From the NCBI RefSeq assembly GCF_035594125.1, contig NC_087171.1, positions 13,976,767 through 14,040,766 of the forward strand: a stretch of DNA of 64,000 bases. Direction: 5' to 3'. The notes beneath the pieces are model-generated. The model was not told the origin of the DNA, did not search any database, and worked only from the letters and a program-made list of their open reading frames with translations. Source of the stretch: Scylla paramamosain. Its lineage: Eukaryota; Arthropoda; Malacostraca; Decapoda; Portunidae. The stretch's first letter is position 1. Each line of letters opens with the position of its first letter. The translations under genes and the position numbers were made by a program. Shown piece by piece: positions 31,426 through 43,006 of the stretch.

Positions 31426-31610
31426 CACTGCTGCTGCTACTACTACATTTTTTTTCTTTTCTTTCTTTATTTACGTCCAAGCTCCTTTAAAACGGCAGGG
31501 CCTACTACTACTACTTCTACTACTACTACTACTACTACTACTACCACTTTATTTTTTTCCTTCTTTATTTACGTCCAAGTTCCTCTAAAACGGCATGGCT
31601 ACGACTGTGC
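31366..31610. repeat. Duplicated module: (TAC)n plus 55-bp unique tail, two copies
   Basis: (TAC)n at 31368-31446 is followed by a T-rich stretch and TTTATTTACGTCCAAGCTCC..TAAAACGGCA. The same order recurs with (TAC)n at 31501-31545 and the tail at about 31547-31600, with a few substitutions. Confidence 0.9.
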
Positions 31611-31651
31611 TTCTTAACAGGATTTCGATTTTGATAACGGTTAACCAAAGT

Positions 31652-31960
31652 GGGAGCGCGTTGGTTCAGGAGGTGGCGCGTCTGACTTCAATGCAGGAAG
31701 TCCCGCGTTCGAATCCTGGTTTACAATCGGGATGTTCTCTGGTGACTGCCCGCAGCTAGATTCGCCTTGGATTGAATGGATACTGAGAAGTTAAAGGAGG
31801 CGGACGAAGGAACTGGCCACCCTACTCTGTATGCCGTGGATCAGTTGGCGCTACATGCCCGTCAACTACGTTTTACAAGTGCGACACGAGTGGATGCCCT
31901 TCTCAACCTCGGAGAACAGCCAAGAGTCGAACCCGTGCGCCTAGTGCAAACAGGAACTTT
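31652..31960 (+). mobile_element. tRNA-derived SINE-like element
   Basis: The head holds an RNA polymerase III A box (TGGTTCAGGAG, 31662-31672) and a B box (GTTCGAATCC, 31707-31716) at tRNA-like spacing. The GGCGCGTCTGACTTCAATG stretch looks like a decayed tRNA anticodon arm. The predicted acceptor stem (GGGAGCG) has no complementary 3' partner, so this is not a working tRNA. The body contains ACGTTTTAC..GTGGATGCCCTTCTCAAC (31870-31907), which resembles a conserved segment I recall from repeats in several animal groups. Next to it is a second B-box-like motif on the opposite strand (31924-31933). The 3' end is uncertain. Confidence 0.6.
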
Positions 31961-32003
31961 TATTGTAAAATGCTCGTGGATTATTAAGTACAGCAAGCAA
32001 ACC

Positions 32004-32007
<4 letters not shown>

Positions 32008-32037
<30 letters not shown>
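32008..32037. repeat. (GT)15 microsatellite
   Basis: Pure GT run just beyond the SINE-like element. Confidence 0.95.
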
Positions 32038-32039
<2 letters not shown>

Positions 32040-32499
32040 AGTCATGTATAAGCGCCACAACTTCTGTGTCCTTATCCGTCTTTAGATACTCGAACTTTCG
32101 AGGGATATTCTGCGTCGTTCCTAGTGAATTCTTGACCCATAAATATCCATAAGGCAATTAGGCTATTAGAGAGAGAGTTACTTACCTCTACATAATTACT
32201 TGAAGAGACCAAATTGGTGTACAAAGACAACAGTTTGTCCCTGTTGAAAGCTTTGGTGACCCAGCCGCTGCCCTGGTCACGCTGCAGAGAGCGAGGAGAG
32301 GCAACCAGAACCCCGAGAACAGAAAGCTCCTTTGGGTCTTGTGAGACTTGATTTCCTTATGTGTGTAACGAAGTGGATTAAAATCAGACTCACATGAACA
32401 CATCGATCTCGGTGCTGCTTTTTGTAACTCCTGCTGCTGATATCTTGTTGCGGCGCCTTCCCTTTTTAAAATCAGTCAATCAACCTGCTTCTAAAATAT

Positions 32500-32540
32500 T
32501 ACTGTTGCTGCTGCTACTACTACTACTACTACTACTACTG

Positions 32541-32573
<33 letters not shown>

Positions 32574-32646
32574 ATAATAATAATAATAATAATAAAATAC
32601 TACTACTACTACTACTACTACTAGTACACACACACACACACACACA
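32500..32646. repeat. (TAC)n-(TAA)n-(TAC)n-(AC)n compound microsatellite
   Basis: Imperfect TGC/TAC units, then pure TAC, then (TAA)7, then TAC again, ending in (AC)10. Confidence 0.96.
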
Positions 32647-32649
32647 TAA

Positions 32650-33510
32650 CGTCATTTAGAAACAAATCACTCTGGATTCCTAAGCCTCACAACGTCAGGG
32701 AGCGTGAGTCAGTCAGTCAAGTCCAACGTGTGAGCACATTTCGTTTCGGTTCACGCGTCGTAACACGGGTTTGGTCACGTTCGTGTGGCTGTGTGTCACG
32801 CCGCGTTATGCTTTGGACCGTAACTGTGGCAAATATTTGGTTATAGGTTGTCACTCCATAAAAAGTTGTGTGCTTTTATCGTCACGACTACTTGCATCAC
32901 ATTCCTGTTCCGGCGTTTGTGGGGAGAAATATCCAATGGTGCCTGTACCTCTGACTGTTATGACTGCTCCCAAAACTTGATCAAATGGCCTGGTGCAAGT
33001 TTAGCTAATGATTTTGAAACGCCTCTGATAACAAAAGATATCAAGTAATTTAATCTTTTTTAGTGACTGATTCAAATTTACTTAAATTCTTCCCATTAGA
33101 AATACAAGGAAATAACGAGTGTGCGAGTGGCTAGTTAATTGATCTACGAGTACACTTGCCAATATCTGAGTGATATCATCTTGGTGTACTGAAGTGAAGT
33201 AATTCTCTAAGTGGCTTAGCGAGATTCGAAGTAAAAAGGTTAAGCACATAAAACCATTGCGAGAGGATTGAATAATGGAGATATTGCATGAAGCATTCCT
33301 GAAGCATTGGCCGTGCGGAGTCTGCAGTGACAGGGACCAGATTATGTACTTGTGGTTAAGTCCTGAAGTGTAGCGAGCCGTCTCAGTTCTGATTCGTGTT
33401 ATAATTTCTTCAGGTTTCCAGTGTTCAGGGATTCAATGAGGTGTTTTCCAGTTAATATGAGATACACTGAAGCACGTTTATACCTGCCTACATACCTGCT
33501 GAACTCGTGT
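32650..33510. other. Unique sequence, nothing recognised
   Basis: Mixed composition. Two overlapping frames of about 67 codons near 32771-33048 have scattered Cys but no recognisable domain. Confidence 0.4.
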
Positions 33511-33512
33511 TA

Positions 33513-33793
33513 TTAACCCTTTCACCGGTATGGTCTTCCTTTATTAACACCTCGAGCACTGTAAAAAATGTTTCCATGGATACAGGAAGAAAAACAGAGA
33601 GAGTATAGAGTTAATCTTCTTTTTTTTTAAGCTACGTAACGATTTCTAGAGCATAAATGTCTAAAAAAGACGTAGAATGATGTAGTAAAACATTTTTCTG
33701 TAGTTAATAAAGGGGTATACTGTACTCAGAATACTATTAATGTAACTACAAGGAGACATCACAGTCAGCTGTCAAACGAGGTGAAAGTTTACA
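33513..33793. mobile_element. Probable diverged member of the TTAACCCTTTC inverted-repeat family
   Basis: The start TTAACCCTTTCACC matches the 24524 and 41033 starts. The far end GGTGAAAGTTTACA at 33780-33793 is an imperfect reverse complement (about 10 of 14). The interior shares GAGTTAATCTTC with the member at 40873. No coding capacity. Confidence 0.4.
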
Positions 33794-33937
33794 GCTCACT
33801 AGTAAATCTTCTAATAAATCTTCTAATCTTCTCAGTGGATTTTAAGTACACAAGAAAATAGGAAGCCGTATGAATGCACTAAGAAAGCTATTTATTATTT
33901 TTCATTCCCATCTACTCGTACTTTGTTTGATTTTACG

Positions 33938-33942
<5 letters not shown>

Positions 33943-33979
<37 letters not shown>
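33943..33979. repeat. (GT)n microsatellite
   Basis: About 18 GT units with one GG interruption. Confidence 0.95.
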
Positions 33980-33984
<5 letters not shown>

Positions 33985-34228
33985 GATTGATGGCTGTGGT
34001 GCGGAGGCTTTTAGTACAAATTAAGGCTTTCATTTCCACTCTACATAGTCAGCTATCATGAATGTGGCTGCCGCTCGATTCACGGGAGTTATTTATTGAT
34101 TCATTTCGTCCAGTCCTCAGCGCCAGGCGACCTTTCGTGTTACGGCACCACGTCTGCTGCACTCACCCATTCACTCATTGCTCGTTTTGTCCCGCTGTTC
34201 CGGAATGCTGGGTTCTGAAAGGGGCATT

Positions 34229-34260
<32 letters not shown>

Positions 34261-34483
34261 TATATTGCAGTAGTTAAAAATAGTAATCAGTGGGTGAAGT
34301 AGAAATTGCGTTAATAGTGACTTAATTTTTATATGATTGTAGTAGTAGTAGTAGTAGTGATGGTGGTGGCGGTGGTGGTGATGGTAATTGTAGTTAGCAG
34401 TAACAGCAGCTAGCGGTAGTAGCAGTAGTTAGTGCAATTGTTTATAGTAGTTGCACTAGTGGTAGTAGTAGTAGTAGTAGTAA

Positions 34484-34541
<58 letters not shown>
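34229..34541. repeat. (TAG)n trinucleotide cluster
   Basis: Three TAG runs (34229-34260, 34340-34358, 34456-34541) are separated by degenerate TAG/GGT units, suggesting one old array broken by substitution. Confidence 0.93.
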
Positions 34542-35205
34542 CCTTTTGTTTTACTTCCTCTTTTTTTCCCTTTATATTCCTCACTTCCTTCTCCTCCTTG
34601 TCTATTATTGTCCTGTCATCGTTATTCTATTTCCACACACCTTCAGAAAATTTCCCCCATTCATTTTTACGAATATATCCTCCCCACGTCTTAGTCCACC
34701 TCTAAAATTTGTCAGGCCTTGTGGTGCGTGTGTGTGACAGGCGGGAAGAAGGATGGAGTTTTCCGCACCGTGAACGAGTGAATCTGTTTTGCTACTGTTT
34801 TGTGTACTAGTGGCAGAGAGACAACCCCCACTTACCCCAACCTTCCTTTTTATCACGAAACCTTCTCGAGGGTCTAAATTAACCTCGCCCTCCTTCCATT
34901 ATGTGGTGTGCGTGCGTGCGTGTGTGTGTGTGCTTTTTAGGAGTGTGATGGATGTGCAGTAGTGGGAGGGTGCGTTGTGAAGGAGTGATTGATTGGTTCC
35001 CTGATAGATTGATTAAAAGATGTGCTTCCGGGAGCGCTTCAAGGTATGTGGAGGGTGGTTGTGCATGGGTGAGGGAGGAGGAAGGGAATAATGTGGATGC
35101 CTCTTTGCGTGAATGAAGAGTATGGCGTAGGTGAGACAAGGGTGTGTTTGCAGGGGATGGCATGTATTGGGGTGAAGTGAGGCTCCGTATAGTGTGGGAA
35201 GAAAG
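34542..35205. other. Unique sequence, nothing recognised
   Basis: A short GTGC/GTGT run lies at 34905-34932. No gene evidence. Confidence 0.4.
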
Positions 35206-35208
35206 CGT

Positions 35209-35286
35209 ATTATTATTATTATTATTATTAGTAGTAGTAGTAGTAGTGTGTGTGTGTGTGTGTGTGTAGGAGAGAGAGAGAGAGAG
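35209..35286. repeat. (ATT)n-(AGT)n-(GT)n-(AG)n compound microsatellite
   Basis: Four motifs follow one another within 78 bp. Confidence 0.95.
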
Positions 35287-36200
35287 TAAAAAGAAGCAAT
35301 ACGTAACTTCTAAAGCATGGTAGGCATTTTACTGCAATTCTTCCTTCTATTTGGGCCTTTGGATTGTTGTCTCCTTGTCCTCGTTTTTAGATGCCTGTAC
35401 GTGGTGGCGCAGGCAGGATCTTTCGAGTTATGCCTTTGCAGAGACTCGTGGTGTTCCCTCTGAGCTTTCTTACTAAATAATTGTCGTGGAAGGGAGACTT
35501 TCAACTGAAGGTCACTTACACGTTGAAAAAGACCATCGTCCACCAGCACCCGTCAGCACTGGAACGCGGGTCACTGGAATCACCTCCTGGCACTGACCAC
35601 TCGCCCCTCGTCTCCCCGACCACTGAACAACTAAACCAAACATAAATACGCAAACATTTGGTCCTTTTACTCCATAACATATACCGTCAGTAATAACTAA
35701 CATGTGAAATAATTGCTAAACTCGCTACAAACACTGCGCCAAAAATAGTAGAATACATAGCCATATTCTAAATACGCGTTGGATTAATCACTGAGGCCTT
35801 TCGTTTCGTAATCCAATTCCCTTTGTCATATAACACATAACTGTCTATTATACTCGCTGTTTTATTATTTTCTGTTCTCGTATCAGGAAGAGGAAATTTG
35901 ATGGAAAGCCCAGTTTTTATTTTATTTATCTATTTATTAACATAAAGGGACTCGAGTTCTTAAGTTGGGACATGATAACGCTATCTTTAATTGTAATGTC
36001 AGCTTTGATAGGTTAACAGGAGCTATAATACATGATATATAGCACTCTGTTGGTCAACCGCCTTAACTTGCAAAATAAATATATACTCCTTATATATTTT
36101 CTCCCTTTATTGTAGTATTTTGAGGAGGCTTTTTAGATTATACCGCTTCGTTTCCTGTGGGAAGGAAGACTTATGCTCGTATCACTAAAGAACCTCGTCT
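35287..36200. other. Unique sequence, nothing recognised
   Basis: AT-leaning towards the right. No tract, RNA fold or protein-like frame noticed. Confidence 0.4.
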
Positions 36201-36208
36201 GAAGAACG

Positions 36209-36589
36209 TTATCGTGTAGACAAAGCTGGAGAATAAACCTTTATATCAGAGAATCGGCTGCGAACGTCACTTTGAATGGAAGCAATGTCAAGACTGCCAA
36301 GGAAAAATCTCACAAATCTTTCCTCCTCCTCGCATTCTGAGCAGCATATTCTGGGCTCACTTTCAAAGGATTTCAAGTGCTGAGCTATTTCAATTTTGAG
36401 TGATGGGTCAAGTAGATAATGCTCAGCAATCTCTTCAGGAGTGATGCAACATTCTCAAACACAGCGACGTTTTCTGAATTGATGTTTTCTGCAGTTGTGG
36501 AGTTTGGCGACAAATGCACGAATATAGTTCATGACGCGAAACTCTTCCCTTGTATTGTATGCAGCTTGTGATTCAGGCAGTAAAGCATC
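36209..36589 (-). pseudogene. Protein-like minus-strand stretch with one in-frame TGA
   Basis: Read on the minus strand, one frame is open from 36589 down to a TAA at 36209-36211, broken only by a TGA at 36455-36457. The roughly 125 codons look like a real protein: a basic part (EEFRVMNYIRAFVAKLHNC, then RKHQFRKRRCV) before the stop. After it comes ECCITPEEIAEHYLLDPSL, an amphipathic stretch, a Cys cluster with an acidic run (CCSECEEEERFVRFFLG) and a polar end. No ATG suits the full length, and an upstream stop lies at 36590-36592, so it is a fragment, an exon or a decayed gene. I recognise no family. Possible origins are a retrocopy, an old DNA-transposon protein or a single exon. Selenocysteine at the TGA is conceivable but unsupported. 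Confidence 0.3.
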
Positions 36590-36599
36590 TTATTTTTAG

Positions 36600-37360
36600 A
36601 TATGTTAACACACAAGGACACGGGAAAGATATGCAGTATGTATGGAAAAACTGTCCTTAAAAAAGTCGGAATAACACCACCGCCGCCAAAATGATAAATA
36701 ACAAAATGAATTAATAAATAAAATAAGTAGATGAAATGATAAGGATTCCCACATTTTCTCACCAAGCGTTGACTAATTCACAGTAGCTCTCCATGGTTCC
36801 CTAATATCTTGACGTAGTTTCCTTAAGGGAGCGCTATCGTTTTTAAGTGCCTTTGTTTTCTTATATCTGTTGTTACATTCAAATACAATATGCGTATTCG
36901 TTAGACTTCTATCTGCACGTTACTGAATTTTTCACCAGATATTACTAGAAAATAATCCATAGTTGTACGTTGTCAGCTTAACATTTTAATTTCTGGGTTT
37001 TACTAAAGATGTAATACTCACTTAATAAAAAAATCATTTAAGAGAAAAAAGAGTTAAAGGTTTTGTGATCATTAAATGCGGATGCAAACATTGATCGTTG
37101 GATTGCAGGATAGGAAATATAGAAAAAAGAAAAATAAATACACACTGAAAATACAGTAACATTTATCTTGACTTTGACCTTGAACGTGGTAGTTTGGCCT
37201 ATGACATTGCTCAGTAGGTCACATGACACTGACGTACCAACAGTTCGGTTCTTGGTGAGGTGACTACCAAGACAATGCATCTCATGTGTGACTGGAGATG
37301 ATTCTTCCTCTTGCACTTTACTGCGACCACTATAGAAAGCTTATCCAAACTTACAACAAG
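36600..37360. other. AT-rich unique sequence, nothing recognised
   Basis: No tracts and no recognisable gene. It ends at the edge of the 32-bp minisatellite, where a partial unit appears at 37361-37378. Confidence 0.4.
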
Positions 37361-37378
37361 GAGAGAAAAATAAGCCAG

Positions 37379-37855
37379 ACTATAGGAACTGGAATAGAGA
37401 GATATGTCAGACTATTGTAACTGGAATATAGAAATCAGCCAGACTATTGGAACTGGAATAGAGAGATATGTCAGACTATTGGAACTGGAATATAGATCAG
37501 CCAGACTATTGGAACTGGAATGGAGGAATCAGCCAGACTATTGGAACTGGAATACAGAAATCAGCCAGACTATTGGAACTGGAATAGAAAAATCAGCCAG
37601 ACTATTGGAACTGAAATAGAAAATCAGCCAGACTATTGGAACTGGAATAGAAAAATCAGCCAGACTATTGAAACTGGAATATAGAAATCAGCCAGACTAT
37701 TGGAACTGGAATAGAAAAATCAGCCAGACTATTGGAACTGGAATGGAGGAATCAGCCAGACTATTGGAACTGGAATAGAAAAATCAGCCAGACTATTGAA
37801 ACTGGAATATAGAAATCTGCCAGTCTATTGGAACTGGAATGGCGAAATCAGTGAG
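37379..37855. repeat. Minisatellite: 32-bp unit, about 15 copies
   Basis: The unit runs ACTATTGGAACTGGAAT then AGAAAAATCAGCCAG. Fifteen units follow head to tail, a few 1-2 bp shorter. Recognisable sub-types are AGAGAGATATGT, GGAGGAATC, AAAAATC and GAAACTGGAATATAG, and some recur every second or fourth unit. Because 32 is not a multiple of three, the frame rotates and no repeat protein is encoded. Confidence 0.96.
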
Positions 37856-38164
37856 ACTTTTTGAGGAGGAGGATAGAGAAATTACTCAAATTTTATAAGC
37901 ATAAGCACCAAGGCTTCTAGAATAGTCAGTCTAATATCACTATGTAGGTGTAAACGGTACAGCCACACTCGCTTCTTTATTGGAAACGACCGGAAAAAAC
38001 TCACCTAAGCAACCAAGAATACTGTGTAGCTTGGTGTGTTGTCTTTCAAGGGCGTAGTCCAAACCAGATTACAGTTTTACTTACTGTTGGGAACTAAATT
38101 ACTGCACTTATGTAGGAGACCAAAAGACTACACTTGGAATATTTACTTGAGATTGAGAATTACT

Positions 38165-38270
38165 TATTTTTTATTTATGTATTTATTTGTTTATTTATTT
38201 ATTTGTTTATTTTATCTATTTTATTAATGTATTTATTTATATTATTTATTTATTTATTTTATTTATTTTT
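38165..38270. repeat. Imperfect (TTTA)n tract
   Basis: TTTATTTA units with TTTG and TATC variants. Confidence 0.92.
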
Positions 38271-38537
38271 TTTGTGTGTGTTTTAGTTGCACGATCTTAA
38301 CTACATTCCAGATTGCAGTGAGTGAGTATGTACGCATTTTATAGTACTAGACATTATTACACATCATTTTCTTTTGTTTCTTCCTTTTCTTCTTTTCTTT
38401 AATTTTCTTTTTTTCTTCACCTGCAATCCTTCTCGCATCAGGACTTGCAATCGGAGCAGCACGAGACTCAGCGCTCCAGCGATGGTATGAAATGTGTCAC
38501 TGGCCTTTCCTTTTGACCACACCACAATAAAGATACA

Positions 38538-38639
<102 letters not shown>

Positions 38640-38704
38640 AACTGCCAATTGCTTCCATCATCATAACCAGAACATTACGCTATTTTTACCTAACTACCTC
38701 ATGC

Positions 38705-38782
38705 GCACTCCCCTTTTACCTACATGCCTACCTACCTGCCTACCTGCCTGTTCACTTGCCTGTTCACCTGCCTGCCTGCCTT
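38705..38782. repeat. Degenerate (CCTA/CCTG)n tetranucleotide tract
   Basis: CCTACCTG, CCTGTTCA and CCTGCCTG units alternate. Confidence 0.85.
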
Positions 38783-39239
38783 TCTGTCCCCGATGATTGC
38801 TCCTCCAGGTCAGTGATAAACGTTTCTCCTCGGAACCTGGAGTCAAAAGCGCAGGGAACTCAGTTTTAGGATGATGTGGGTCGGTTGGTGTCAGTCCCGC
38901 CACTCCAGCCGCCTTTACGGCCCGTGTTAGGCTGTGATGGAGGTGGACAGGCGAATGCGTGTCTGTATTAGGGCGGGAAGTGTTTGTGTGTGTGTGTGTG
39001 TGTTGAGGCGTTCAGCGAAACACATGGACAAAGATTCGAGCAAACAGACGGTGATTGATTTATGAGTTAATTCGGAAGTCTAACACACCCATCACAGGGA
39101 GGAGTGAAAGCTTTGCAGGAGTGGAATGGGTGGGGCGACAGTATTGACGGAAAATAATGGTGGTTCATTCTCCCGATGGCGATACATGGGTTTTTTGATG
39201 CGTCGGTAAAGTCCTTGTTGTGATGTCGCAGTTGGAAAG

Positions 39240-39323
39240 ACATTGTTATTATTGTTGTTGTTAGTTTTGTTTTTGTTTTAGTTTTTATTGCTTTTGTGTG
39301 TTTGTTTGTTTGTTTGTTGCTCG

Positions 39324-39361
<38 letters not shown>

Positions 39362-39362
39362 C
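39240..39362. repeat. Degenerate TTG/TTTG-rich tract
   Basis: (TTTG)n at 39298-39317 and a pure (TTG)n run at about 39324-39360. Confidence 0.92.
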
Positions 39363-39488
39363 TTGTTATTTTATTATTGTTATTGTTAATAGCAATGTTT
39401 TTTGTTCCGATCCGTTGCTCTGTTTAGCAAATGTGTATCTGTGTCGAAATTAATTTTTCATTGTCATAACAATAGTGAAAATTTATTC

Positions 39489-39656
<168 letters not shown>

Positions 39657-40104
39657 ACCTTTTCACCTACTAATTTTTACAATATTTTGCAAACATGCCC
39701 GTGCAAAAAAAGGACAAAATTTACCCATTGACAAGTAATTGATTGGGCGTATTAGCAAATATCACGTGTTACCAAATGCCACGTTTGATCACACGACGGA
39801 TTTATACTACACGGAATATATATAATTTATTTATACAACAAACTCCACCGTTCGACAAAATATGATATACACCTGGCAACATAATAATAAAATGATAGAG
39901 TAATATGCATCTGCAATGTACGACTGGTGGAGCATTGCCGTGCATCAAGGCTTCCCCAACCCTTCCTTGACAGATTACCGAAAAGACACCCTGTAACCGA
40001 TTCCTTCCCTTTTTGCTTAAAACTCAGCGGCTGCTAAGCTACAGCATGCCGCGACGGGCTGAGGGGAAATATGAGGGAGCTGTGAGAGGGAAAGCAGAAT
40101 GATT

Positions 40105-40106
40105 AG

Positions 40107-40138
<32 letters not shown>
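40105..40138. repeat. (GT)n microsatellite
   Basis: About 16 GT units with one TTT interruption. Confidence 0.95.
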
Positions 40139-40139
<1 letters not shown>

Positions 40140-40288
40140 CGAGGTATGTGTTCCTTTTCCCCTGAGTACCTCGATATATTGCGCTGCACGCGATCAATGC
40201 GGAAACAAGTGTGAGGCAGTGGGATGACGTCATCTTAGCCACGTCCTTATAGAAACGAAGTTTGTGTTACGGCATAAGATTGAATAAG

Positions 40289-40290
<2 letters not shown>

Positions 40291-40386
<96 letters not shown>

Positions 40387-40392
40387 TGCTTG
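40291..40392. repeat. (GT)38-(GCGT)n compound microsatellite
   Basis: GT tract to about 40368, then GCGT units to 40392. Confidence 0.97.
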
Positions 40393-40461
40393 CGTGTGCT
40401 CACGCGCATGATTGGTCAAAGGCTATGCAACAAAACAAAAAATCTCCAAACAGCTCGCTCG

Positions 40462-40464
<3 letters not shown>

Positions 40465-40524
<60 letters not shown>
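40465..40524. repeat. (GA)30 microsatellite
   Basis: Pure GA tract. Confidence 0.97.
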
Positions 40525-40528
<4 letters not shown>

Positions 40529-40872
40529 AGTTAAAACACAAGCAGTATAATTCCTGCAGTGTTTTGATACAGGCCCTCATGATGGAGTGCGGCAGGAGTG
40601 TGGGGAGGATAACGACCATCGATGCAGGAGTAAAGAGACAGAGTTCACCAATTAGTACAGCGGAGAAGTGAAGGTACCTGTTAAAACTGACGTGACAATG
40701 GGCGTCCAGCAGAGTTACCTGAAGGACGGACGCATCAAGCACCGGATTTAAAACACCAGTCACTTTAACAACTTAAAAGTTGAAAAAAAAAAAAAGTGGC
40801 TTTCAATACGTTGAGGACACCTTTAAGGAATACCTTTATATTTTTTTTGTTCTTTAAATTATGATCTTATGT

Positions 40873-41235
40873 TTAACCCCTTCACTGATAGACGTTCCTT
40901 ATCCATAATCCCTTATAACTTTTCAAGCACATTTTCCTATTAGACCGTGTTAAATACACCTACAGCCTGGAAAATGCGAGATTAATCTTCCATTCTCTCT
41001 CTTTTTAGGTCTCCATGCATTTTTTTTCATGTTTAACCCTTTCTCTAATAGATATTCTTTTTCTATAATTCCTTATTACTTTTCAGAAATTTATTTTTTT
41101 GTACTAAAGCATGTCAAATATTCCCATAGAGTAAAGGACATTACATTCTCTCTTTACACTGTCTGTCATGCAAACTTTTCTTGTATTCTGCTCTTAATGT
41201 TACTAAAGAGCGACCATAGCAGTAAAAGAGTTGAA
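40873..41235. mobile_element. TTAACCCTTTC-family element with duplicated left half
   Basis: Two similar left ends start at 40873 (TTAACCCCTTCACTGATAG) and 41033 (TTAACCCTTTCTCTAATAG). They stay alignable for about 70 bp (AT-rich, CATAATCCCTTAT versus CTATAATTCCTTAT). One right end at 41220-41235 (CAGTAAAAGAGTTGAA) is an imperfect inverted copy of the left end. A nested or partially duplicated non-autonomous element fits. No coding frame. Confidence 0.45.
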
Positions 41236-41287
41236 AGGAGGTCCGCCACGCGCATGGGTATAGTAGATCCATTCTCCCCTGTGACGC

Positions 41288-41338
41288 AAAAAAAAAAAAA
41301 AAAAAAAAAGAAAGAAAGAAAAGAAAAAGAAAAAAAAT
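41288..41338. repeat. A22 run with (GAAA)n
   Basis: Homopolymer followed by GAAA units. It could be the tail of an old retroposed sequence, but no body is recognisable upstream. Confidence 0.9.
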
Positions 41339-41419
41339 GGGAAAAATTACCCCTGGGCGTTAGGAGAGCCGTGAATTATCTGGTGAATATTGTGAGTGTT
41401 AATGATAGTGGATTAAAAT

Positions 41420-41690
41420 GTTTCCGTCACCGTTATCATCATTATTATCATCGTAATTGTCATCATTATCATCATTATCATCATTGTAATTATCATCAGC
41501 AGCAGCACCAGAATCATCATCATCATCATCATCATCATCATATTAATATCATGTTATTCGTATTTTCTTATCCTACTGTTATTTGCATTCTTATTCTACT
41601 ACTACTACTACTACTACTACTATCTGCTGACTACTACTCCCTTCAACACTACCACCACCACCACCACCATCACCACCACCATTCAGTTAT
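41420..41690. repeat. Mixed (ATC)n, (TAC)n and (ACC)n triplet cluster
   Basis: Degenerate ATC/ATT units at 41430-41490, pure (ATC)n at 41516-41540, (TAC)n at 41597-41620 and (ACC)n at 41648-41680. Confidence 0.9.
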
Positions 41691-41699
41691 TCTCGTGGA

Positions 41700-42940
41700 G
41701 AAAAAAAAATAAAATAAACAATATTTGGAAAAAGTTATGACATGAAAGGCTTAATGGAAACATACCAAAGCGTACTCGCACAATGGAAAATGTATGTTCA
41801 TATATAATTCACAAACCCACGGTACCTTCGATATAAAATGACGAGTAATACGAGGAACGAGGACCACCGCATCCCTTGACCAGAAATCGGGAATACCTAG
41901 GAGCAGAAGCCCATTGTTGTCAGGATGATAAAAATCACGTAATATTGGAAAACAACGTATAAGGCGGGTTTTTATGGTCCTGAATGCCTCCCAGCTGAGG
42001 AAATCTACGGCGAAACCAAATATGTGCATCGTGATCAGCTTTTTTTTTTTTTTATCCTTTTCTGTGATAAGTAGTGAGAAAACGATCGAGGCTTTCTCAG
42101 TTGGAAGTGAAGTTACTTTATAACAACCCGTAGCACCAGCGTCATCGCCTACACCTCCCTATCCACTCCCCCCACCTCCTCACGTGTCATATACCCGCCT
42201 ACACGTTATTCATTGTCATACTCAGATATGCACATAGTTAACCCTTGTTAAAAAAAAAAAAAAAAAAAAGCATTTCCAGGGATGGGTACGGTCGGGAGAT
42301 CGCTGTTGAGGGTGTGTTTCCAATTTGTATGCTGGAAATACTGCTTTATTTTCAGCAGCGTGATGTCAAGGTATGAGCCACAGGGCGAAATGGATTTTAT
42401 TAATTGGTCATTATACCTTCCCATTGCGTGCTGATATGAATGGCCTGCAGATACTATTGCGATGTTTGAGGTACAATTATATTAAATCCTGAATGGCTCA
42501 TAGAAACCATGAATTATTATGAAATAGCTTGACATTGTTATATATTCTTAAGCACCAGAGGCAATGCAAGGTGACCTAAAGACTCCAGTGCTGCAGTACA
42601 GGCGGCAGCGTGACGTAACGTGACGTGGCGTGTCCATCGCATTGTGGCCAACCACTGCACCATTCTGAGGCTTAATTGGGACAGTTGTTTTCTTCCTCTT
42701 TTTGAAAATGTGGCAAAAACTGAGTTTCAAACTATAATTGATTTGAAAGATGAAAATACAATTTTTGTGATGTGTTTTGATGTATTCTGAGTGGCTCGGA
42801 CTGTGATTTCCATTGCAAAAATTCCTTCCTTCCCACACACAGCTTCAGTGGACCCGTGGCGCTGAACGCTGGCGGGAAATTATATTGCAACGATTTTTAT
42901 TTTCAAATAGAGAATTTGATTGATTTATACTATAGTTATT
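41700..42940. other. Unique sequence with A/T runs; one doubtful minus frame
   Basis: A 92-codon minus frame at 41751-42029 has mixed hydrophobic and aromatic residues but no known motif. It may be a fragment or chance. An A20 run lies at 42250-42269. A small repeated GTGACGTAACGTGACGTGGC phrase lies near 42610. Confidence 0.35.
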
Positions 42941-42952
42941 TATTTATCCGTC

Positions 42953-42959
42953 TATTTGC

Positions 42960-43006
<47 letters not shown>

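Noticed and set aside
31652..31724. Functional tRNA gene
   Set aside because: A and B boxes are present, but the acceptor stem does not pair and the anticodon arm is degenerate. A SINE head fits better.
36455..36457. TGA read as selenocysteine
   Set aside because: There is no evidence for a SECIS element or for the gene itself. A nonsense mutation in a fragment is simpler.
37404..37619. Repeat protein with Gln-Thr-Ile-Gly-Thr-Gly-Ile-Glu units
   Set aside because: The 32-bp unit changes frame every copy, so a repeat protein cannot be maintained. The open frame is incidental.
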